The notes under the pieces were generated by a model. It had not been told where the DNA came from and ran no database searches. It saw only the letters and a list, made by a program, of their open reading frames with translations. 34,821 bases of DNA from CAZLYF01 sp964586835 (lineage in GTDB: Bacteria > Bacillota > Clostridia > Christensenellales > Aristaeellaceae), in assembly GCA_964586835.1 (NCBI GenBank), contig CAZPIC010000024.1:1-34821 (forward strand), written 5' to 3'. Positions within the stretch are counted from its first letter, which is position 1. Each line of letters starts with the position of its first letter. Position numbers and translations under genes: made by a program. Positions 33,969 through 34,821 of the stretch are shown here, in pieces.

Positions 33969-34682
33969 CTACAGCTCCGCCTCCAGGCGCACACAGCGTC
34001 CGACAACCTGCAGGTCTGCAAGGTTGTGGATGTCGCCCTCAAAGGCTTCATCATATCTTTGCATCAGAACCTGAAAGCGGGGAAGCAGCTTGATCGACCG
34101 CAGGACCTTTCCCACGGGTGTCTCAAGCAGCATGATCTTTCCATCCTCCGGCGTGGAAGCCGGAACCACGAGCACCAGATCGCCCCTGTGGATGCGAAAC
34201 CCGCGCATCTCATTGTCCGGGGCGGTAAAATAATAGACACTTCCGGCGGGAACGCCCTCAATGTTTCCGTCGAGGACGGGCAGGAGCCGGTGGCCCACTT
34301 CCTTCATCACGGCATTGTAGACGGGCACACGACGCAGGACGTGCTTGAGCGCGTCCAACCAGATGGAGCCATCGATGGCTGCGGCCTCCGGGACTCCCCG
34401 CGGCGCCCCGGCAGAGGCCCGCACAGCGCGCGCTGCTTGTGGCAGAGCCGTCTGGAGGTCGACCGTGGTGGCGATATCATCCAGCGTAAACTCAGCTTCT
34501 TCCCGTTTGCCCGCACCCATGACCTTCAGGATACGCCTTGCCTCCGCGTCCGCGATGATGCGCTTGCCTGACTCCACCTCCAGCAGGTACTTTTCCCCGA
34601 CGCCACAGCGCTTGGCGAGCTGCCGGACGCTTAAGCCCTGCCTTGAGCGCTCAAGGCTGATGAGATCTCCAAGCCTGCCCGT
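33969..34682 (-). CDS. XRE-type regulator with inactive S24/LexA-like C-terminal domain
   Basis: DNA-binding protein with an N-terminal helix-turn-helix (LGDLISLERSRQGLSVRQLA and GVGEKYLLEVESGK) and a C-terminal S24-type fold (VPVYNAV, then RIHRGDLVLV). The expected catalytic Ser of the xxSM motif is Glu (DNEM) and the expected Lys is not conserved, so self-cleavage is unlikely. Start: the frame is open back to an ATG at 34781, but the SD AAGGAGGGG (34697 to 34689) sits six bases before an ACG at 34682, giving a protein that begins naturally just before LGDLI. No ATG, GTG or TTG in frame follows that SD. TTG 34745 and ATG 34781 are alternatives. Confidence 0.78.
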   Translation of the reverse strand, partial: TGRLGDLISLERSRQGLSVRQLAKRCGVGEKYLLEVESGKRIIADAEARRILKVMGAGKREEAEFTLDDIATTVDLQTALPQAARAVRASAGAPRGVPEAAAIDGSIWLDALKHVLRRVPVYNAVMKEVGHRLLPVLDGNIEGVPAGSVYYFTAPDNEMRGFRIHRGDLVLVVPASTPEDGKIMLLETPVGKVLRSIKLLPRFQVLMQRYDEAFEGDIHNLADLQVVGRCVRLEAEL

Positions 34683-34719
34683 AGGGCACCCCTCCTTCTG
34701 TACAGGATCAGTCCGCCTG

Positions 34720-34748
34720 AACTTAGCATGCCCTGTTTTCCCTGTCAA
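34720..34748 (-). promoter_or_regulatory. Candidate promoter of the XRE/S24-like regulator
   Basis: On the - strand a perfect TTGACA (34748 to 34743) and an extended -10 TGC-TAAGTT (34725 to 34720) are 17 bases apart. The predicted transcript starts near 34713, just upstream of the AAGGAGGGG site. If this is the real promoter, the ATG at 34781 would not be transcribed. Confidence 0.5.
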
Positions 34749-34821
34749 TGCAGCTGTCTGTCCCCTCCAGGGCTTACGCATGAACGGTCAAAGTCCAACA
34801 TCTCATTGATCTGCCGGCAAA

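Noticed and set aside
33310..34074. 254-codon + strand frame across the ECF gene
   Set aside because: Shadow of the ECF S component in another frame; no hydrophobic pattern and no start site.
1..34821. CRISPR arrays, tRNA/rRNA genes, T-box or other known riboswitches
   Set aside because: No regularly spaced repeats, cloverleaf or known riboswitch core was seen anywhere. A covariance search could still find a diverged RNA.

Overview
The window is GC-rich and densely coded. It looks like a chromosomal segment of a high-GC, Clostridia-like Bacillota. Reasons: AAGGAGG-type ribosome-binding sites with several TTG/GTG starts, a class III fructose-1,6-bisphosphatase, a stand-alone ECF S component, a fused dioxygenase-like/AMMECR1 protein, and histidine breakdown through separate formiminotransferase and cyclodeaminase genes. 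The order or genus cannot be fixed from the sequence alone.

Region 1 (1-656) holds no recognisable gene. Its left edge has a 16-base direct repeat that could be an insertion-sequence end. Region 2 (657-7108, + strand) is a complete histidine-utilisation cluster, hutH-ftcD-fchA-hutU-hutI. It takes histidine through urocanate, imidazolonepropionate and formiminoglutamate to glutamate, ammonia and a one-carbon folate. Region 3 (7162-15615, + strand) starts at a good sigma-A promoter and ends at a perfect 17-bp hairpin. It holds a [4Fe-4S] cysteine-desulfidase/serine-dehydratase-like enzyme, a full Liv-type amino-acid ABC importer, dihydroxyacetone-kinase subunits DhaK and DhaL (no DhaM), and an L-2-amino-thiazoline-4-carboxylate-hydrolase-like protein.

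Region 4 (15652-24826, - strand) is a carbohydrate block read right to left. The first unit is an ABC importer (ATPase, permease, binding protein). A second unit with its own promoter encodes a TIM-barrel isomerase, a binding protein, an ATPase, a permease and a Gfo/Idh oxidoreductase. Together they suggest uptake and redox/isomerase processing of an unidentified sugar or cyclitol.

Region 5 (24861-25138) is the divergent control region between region 4 and murA. It is one imperfect palindrome of about 278 bp, with an outward-facing sigma-A promoter at each end. Region 6 (25181-27618, + strand) is murA, a small J-domain protein and a YgjP-like metalloprotease. After a roughly 890-base gap without a convincing gene come fbp and the AMMECR1 fusion (28505-31877). 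Region 7 (31898-34781) has a MocR-type regulator divergent from an ECF S component, and at the end an XRE/S24-like repressor on the - strand. That repressor appears to lack a normal start codon at its expected site.

Most noteworthy are: the promoter-bearing palindrome; the MocR regulator with Arg in place of the PLP-binding Lys; the S24-like repressor with Glu at the Ser position and an ACG at the expected start; and the unusual gene mix in region 3.
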